Shown piece by piece: positions 60,846 to 64,000 of a stretch of DNA of 64,000 nt (positions are counted from its first letter, which is position 1; each line of letters opens with the position of its first letter). The position numbers and the translations under genes were made by a program. Source of the DNA: Actinomycetota bacterium (lineage in GTDB: Bacteria; Actinomycetota; Acidimicrobiia; Acidimicrobiales; Microtrichaceae); assembly GCA_016703525.1 (NCBI GenBank), contig JADJBW010000009.1, positions 1-64,000 on the forward strand, read 5' to 3'. The notes beneath the pieces are model-generated. The model was not told the origin of the DNA. It did no database searches and worked only from the letters and a program-made list of their open reading frames with translations.

Positions 60846-61826
60846 TCAGCCGAGCAGATTCACGAGTTTGACGTCGATACGGCGGTTCGCCTGCCGCCCG
60901 GCCTCCGTCGAGTTGTCGCCCACCGGGTTCGAATCGCCGGCGCCGATCGCGTCGAAGCGGGAGGCATCGTGCCCGCCGGTCGCGACCATGTAGGTGACGA
61001 CGGCCTGCGCTCGGGTCCGCGAGAGCTCGACGTTCTTCGTCGGGTCCCCCTCGTTGTCGGTGTACCCGGTGACCACCATCCGGGCCGCCGGATTGAGGTT
61101 GAGCGCCGCGATGCCGAGGTTGAGGACCGACGAGTACGCCGGGTTGATCTCGGCGGATCCGCTGTCGAAGAGGAACGGCTCGTCCACGTAGACCGTGCCG
61201 TCGTTCGACCCCGGCACCGAGGGGTCGATGCGGTAGTTGTCGACCACGTTGTCGGCGCCGAGCACCGCTGCGGCCTTCGCGATGTAGGCGTCGGCGACGG
61301 CCTGGCTCGGCACGGTGCCCTCCATGTACAGCTTGCCGCCGCGATAGACGGCCCGGTGCGCCGGAGCGACCTGGCCCGCCGGGGTGTTGGTGGGGACGCT
61401 GCTCGACGGGGTGGCCGGCGCCGCGGCCGGCAGTGTTTCCGCGGCGGTGCTCGGCGCTGAGCCCGAGCCGGGAACGCTCGTCGTGGCGGCCGCGACGCTG
61501 CTCGCAACAGAGTCATCGACGGTGCGGGGTGCGGCCGAGCTCGATGAGGTCGGCGCGGTTGAGTCGCCGCCTCCGATGGTCGCGATGCCGGCGGTGGCCA
61601 CCGCGACGAGCACCGCTGCGGCGATCGCAGGCCTGTGCCACCGCTTCGAGCCGCCCGGGGTTGGCTCCGCAACGGGTGTTGCGCCCGATGACGGCCGCTG
61701 GCTCTCGGCAGCGAGCGCGGCGAGCGCGCCCGACCGCAGGAGGTCGACGCTGATCGGCGCCGCCGAGTCGGTCATCGCCGGTTCGGCACCGCCGGGGTTC
61801 GGCCTCTGGTCGTGGCGCTCGGGCAT
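60846..61826 (-). CDS. OmpA-family protein
   Basis: 326 residues: cytoplasmic N-terminus about 70, membrane segment AIAAAVLVAVATAGIATIGGG, Ser/Thr/Pro/Ala-rich linker, a BON-like region (YRGGKLYMEGTVPSQAVADA) and a C-terminal OmpA domain with LFDSGSAEINPAYSSVLN, VVTGYTDNEGD, NVELSRTRAQAVVTYMV and NRRIDVKLVN. The OmpA fold binds peptidoglycan; here it would be anchored to the cytoplasmic membrane. ATG 61826. Confidence 0.9.
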   Translation of the reverse strand: MPERHDQRPNPGGAEPAMTDSAAPISVDLLRSGALAALAAESQRPSSGATPVAEPTPGGSKRWHRPAIAAAVLVAVATAGIATIGGGDSTAPTSSSSAAPRTVDDSVASSVAAATTSVPGSGSAPSTAAETLPAAAPATPSSSVPTNTPAGQVAPAHRAVYRGGKLYMEGTVPSQAVADAYIAKAAAVLGADNVVDNYRIDPSVPGSNDGTVYVDEPFLFDSGSAEINPAYSSVLNLGIAALNLNPAARMVVTGYTDNEGDPTKNVELSRTRAQAVVTYMVATGGHDASRFDAIGAGDSNPVGDNSTEAGRQANRRIDVKLVNLLG

Positions 61827-62167
61827 TGCTGACTCCGGTGGGTTCGGTGCGGACGGATCATCCGTGCATCGGCGTGCGCCGCCGTGCGGTTGATGTTTCG
61901 CGCCCGATTCACGGGTGTGAGCGACGTTCACGGGAGGAATTGCCCATTCACTCAGCGTGTCGATCGGCCTACTTTTCACACGGGTCAGGTGATGCCTCGA
62001 CCTTCGTTGCTCTCGACGTCATGACAGCACCTCCCCTCGCTGCCGACCGCCGAGATCGACATCGTGTGGACCCGGTGCGACCGCTGGAGGGAGTGGCCGC
62101 ACCGGGTTCGCTCACATCGAGCTCCGCTGCCTGGCCGGAGCAGCTCGCCGACCGAACCCACCCGTCC
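61827..62167. other. 341-bp intergenic region
   Basis: Lies between the OmpA-like start and the 3' end of the SCO1664-type gene (both minus strand), so it should carry the OmpA-like promoter. No clear -10/-35 pair, hairpin or small gene was seen. Confidence 0.4.
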
Positions 62168-62914
62168 TCACACGAGGGGCCAGGGATACCGTTGGCCCGT
62201 TGGATCGCGCGGGAACAATCCCGTTGTCCGCACTGCGAGAGCCCGGCGGTGTGCCGCCTCGATCTCGCCGGGCGTCAGCAACTCGCCGATCGCGTCGATC
62301 GCCGCATCGATGTTGCGGTCGACGTCGTCGAGGAGCGACGCGTCGATCGGTTCGCCGGCGTCGTCCCACATGACGGTGCGCAGCTTGAACTCCTCGTGGA
62401 AGCTCAGCCCATGGTCGATGCCCCAGACGCTCCCGGTGTGCGAAAGGAGCACGTGCCCGCCCTTGCGGTCGGTGTTGTTGACGATCACGTCGAGCACGCA
62501 CAGCCGGTGAAGATCCGTGCGGTGCTTCGCGTCGGCGCGGATCGTGAAGTAGTGCTGCTCGAAGTGCGAGGGCACGAAAAACTGCACCGAGCCCGGCCCG
62601 AACGGCCCCGACCGCGCCACGGTCGGCGGCACCACCGGCCATCCGAGCGCGGTCGCGGCGCGATAGGTCGCCACCTCGCGACGCCACAGACCTGCGGGGA
62701 AGTCCCACAGCGGCCGTTCGTGCGCCTCTGGCTTGTAGATCGCCTGGGCTCGGGCGTGGCCGTCGCTGACGGTGACGAGGTAGGTGCCGTTGGAGCTCCA
62801 CGGCATGCGCCCGAGCACCTCGATCTCGCCGCGGTCGAGCAGCTCCTTCGCCGTCGGGTCATCGACCTCGACGGTCGCGTCGAGCTCAACGGTCACGTGC
62901 TCGGAGTCGCTCAC
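62168..62914 (-). CDS. SCO1664-family protein
   Basis: 248 residues of the actinobacterial SCO1664 family, distantly kinase-like (PI3K/PI4K fold). GRMPWSSNGTYLVTVSDG, AIYKPEAHERPLWDFPAGL (candidate ATP Lys), LDVIVNNTDRKGGHVLL (catalytic-loop-like N-x-x-D) and VWGIDHGLSFHEEFKLRTVM (DHG in place of DFG) are conserved. Always grouped with DUF3090 and an MSMEG_4193 phosphatase, as here. Biological role unknown. Confidence 0.88.
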   Translation of the reverse strand: MSDSEHVTVELDATVEVDDPTAKELLDRGEIEVLGRMPWSSNGTYLVTVSDGHARAQAIYKPEAHERPLWDFPAGLWRREVATYRAATALGWPVVPPTVARSGPFGPGSVQFFVPSHFEQHYFTIRADAKHRTDLHRLCVLDVIVNNTDRKGGHVLLSHTGSVWGIDHGLSFHEEFKLRTVMWDDAGEPIDASLLDDVDRNIDAAIDAIGELLTPGEIEAAHRRALAVRTTGLFPRDPTGQRYPWPLV

Positions 62915-62921
62915 GGGCCGC

Positions 62922-63407
62922 TCAGTTCATCCGTGGACAGAAGTGGCCGTCGGGATCGACCGGCCGATCGCACAGCGGGCAGGTCGGCCGACCGGCGTCG
63001 AGCACGGCGCGAGCGCCATGGGTGAACGCGATCAACAGGCGTCGGTCGAGGCAGAAGCGGGCTTTCGCCGGATCGTCGGCGTCGGTCAGTTCCTCGGCCA
63101 TGACCACGATCTTTCGCTCGGCGGGGTCGTACGCCACGCCGAGCCCGCCGACCACCCACTCGGCAACGACGGGCATCTGCAGCGGCTCCATCGTCTCGTT
63201 GCCTCGGCCGTCGCCCTCGATGACGTCGTAGTTCGCGATCGCCACCTCGAACGCGTCCGCAAGCGCGGCGACGAGCTGCTTCTCGAGCCGAAGCGACACG
63301 ATCTCGCCGGTGCTCGCGGCCTGGAGGAAGAACACGCGTTGGCCGGGCGGGCCGATCGTCCCGGCCGAGAAGCTCTGGAGTTGGTCGAAGTCGAAGGAGC
63401 TGGACAT
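62922..63407 (-). CDS. DUF3090 protein
   Basis: 161 residues: FSAGTIGPPGQRVFFLQA start, VSLRLEKQLVAALADAF, and a C-terminal zinc-finger CPLCDRPVDPDGHFCP. Seven bases upstream of the SCO1664-type gene, same strand. Function unknown; the conserved three-gene neighbourhood suggests a common pathway, and the phosphatase neighbour suggests phospho-chemistry (inference). Confidence 0.9.
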   Translation of the reverse strand: MSSSFDFDQLQSFSAGTIGPPGQRVFFLQAASTGEIVSLRLEKQLVAALADAFEVAIANYDVIEGDGRGNETMEPLQMPVVAEWVVGGLGVAYDPAERKIVVMAEELTDADDPAKARFCLDRRLLIAFTHGARAVLDAGRPTCPLCDRPVDPDGHFCPRMN

Positions 63408-63435
63408 GAGGGGCAGCGGTGCGTGGTGAAGGTGG

Positions 63436-64000
63436 CTACGACAGGGTCAGCGATCCGAGACCGGTGCCCGTGGAGTTGATGGTGAGGACAGCGGGCGCGG
63501 CCGGACCGTAGTGCACGACCGAGATCGAGCACGGCGAGACGACAAGGCGTTGGAGATGATCGAGATGTGTGCCCGCTGCGTGGGCGAGGAGGGCCTTGAT
63601 CGGGTCGGCGTGCGAGACGCACACGATTCGTTGCCCCGGATGCTCGGCGACGAGCCGATCGACGGTCGCCACGATCCGGGCCGACATCTCCACGAAGGAC
63701 TCGCCGCCGGGGAATCGGTGCCGCGACGGCGTGTGCTGCACGGTCGACCACTGGGGCAGCGCGCGGAGTTCGGCCAACGACCGTCCGGTCCATTCGCCGA
63801 AGTCGCATTCGAGCAGGCCGGGCTCGGCCGTGACCTCGAGCCCGAGCGTGGCGGCGATGGGGACGGCGGTCTCCATCGTTCGCTCCAGCGGTGAGGTGAC
63901 GACCGCCGCGACGCCCGATACCTCGGCCAGTCGAGCCGCCGCACCGGCAGCGTCGGCCCGGCCGTCGTCGGAGAGGTGGAGGCCGGGCGCCCGCCCCGGT
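63436..64000 (-). CDS. MSMEG_4193-family histidine phosphatase (5' end outside window)
   Basis: The coding frame runs in from the window edge. Visible part: APGLHLSDDGRADAAGAAAR, VVTSPLERTMETA, LLECDFGEWTGRSLAEL, FPGGESFVEMSARI and the second His in IVCVSHADPIKALLAHAAG. The N-terminal RHG motif lies beyond base 64000. An internal ATG at 63876 is not the true start. First gene of the conserved trio with DUF3090 and SCO1664. Confidence 0.88.
   Translation of the reverse strand, partial: PGRAPGLHLSDDGRADAAGAAARLAEVSGVAAVVTSPLERTMETAVPIAATLGLEVTAEPGLLECDFGEWTGRSLAELRALPQWSTVQHTPSRHRFPGGESFVEMSARIVATVDRLVAEHPGQRIVCVSHADPIKALLAHAAGTHLDHLQRLVVSPCSISVVHYGPAAPAVLTINSTGTGLGSLTLS

Noticed and set aside
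61826..63025. Plus-strand frame over SCO1664-type gene
   Set aside because: Antisense to a conserved gene; no motif.

Overview
The window is high-GC DNA (roughly 70% by eye) with the gene content of an actinobacterium, most like the Acidimicrobiia (Ilumatobacter-type). Evidence: a WhiB-type Fe-S regulator, a PdtaS-like histidine kinase, class E sortase, an F420-dependent LLM oxidoreductase, DUF3107, and the DUF3090 / SCO1664 / MSMEG_4193 phosphatase trio at the right edge. The genus is an inference. No rRNA, tRNA, CRISPR array, transposase or integrase was seen.

Layout. 0-0.9 kb: decayed orphan NaeI-type restriction endonuclease. 1.1-8.1 kb: purine block (adenine deaminase; three-subunit molybdenum hydroxylase of the xanthine dehydrogenase family) with a RarD-type transporter. 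8.2-16.7 kb: mixed housekeeping genes (pirin, F420 oxidoreductase, FAD oxidase, TetR regulator, glycosyltransferase/glycoside hydrolase pair, secreted proteins). 16.9-21.4 kb: acyl-CoA metabolism (two enoyl-CoA hydratases, carboxyltransferase, separate biotin carrier). 21.4-23.0 kb: lipoprotein and sortase. 23.1-30.2 kb: a complete System I cytochrome c maturation operon, ccmABCDEFGH plus a CcmI/TPR protein, with overlapping starts and stops. 30.3-36.2 kb: LYS9-like dehydrogenase, AtuA and AtuA-related proteins, SixA-like phosphatase, broken PhoD phosphatase, lipoprotein. 36.2-40.7 kb: tandem pair of very large secreted propeller/fibronectin-III proteins, one intact and one frame-broken. 40.8-49.3 kb: ACT protein, acyltransferase, Fe-S assembly group (cysteine desulfurase, SufR-like regulator, Mrp ATPase), DUF3107 and two ArsA/Get3-like ATPases. 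49.3-51.9 kb: PdtaS-like kinase, WhiB, glycerophosphodiesterase. 51.9-58.0 kb: a probable vitamin B12 uptake operon. 58.0-64 kb: diacylglycerol kinase, etfBA, OmpA-like protein and the DUF3090 trio.

The most interesting system is at 51.9-58.0 kb on the minus strand. A cobalamin riboswitch precedes a secreted alpha/alpha-barrel (prenyltransferase-like) protein, a membrane-anchored DUF4430 protein, and an ECF transporter (T, fused double ATPase, S). The barrel plus DUF4430 pair matches the two domains of animal intrinsic factor/transcobalamin, here split over two overlapping genes. The barrel gene carries one in-frame amber codon.

Many genes here are broken by single-base indels, mostly in G/C runs. 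Also seen are one 7-bp tandem duplication, one internal deletion and one amber codon. The density suggests that assembly error accounts for part of it. Affected genes are described by the reconstructed frame, with the break located.
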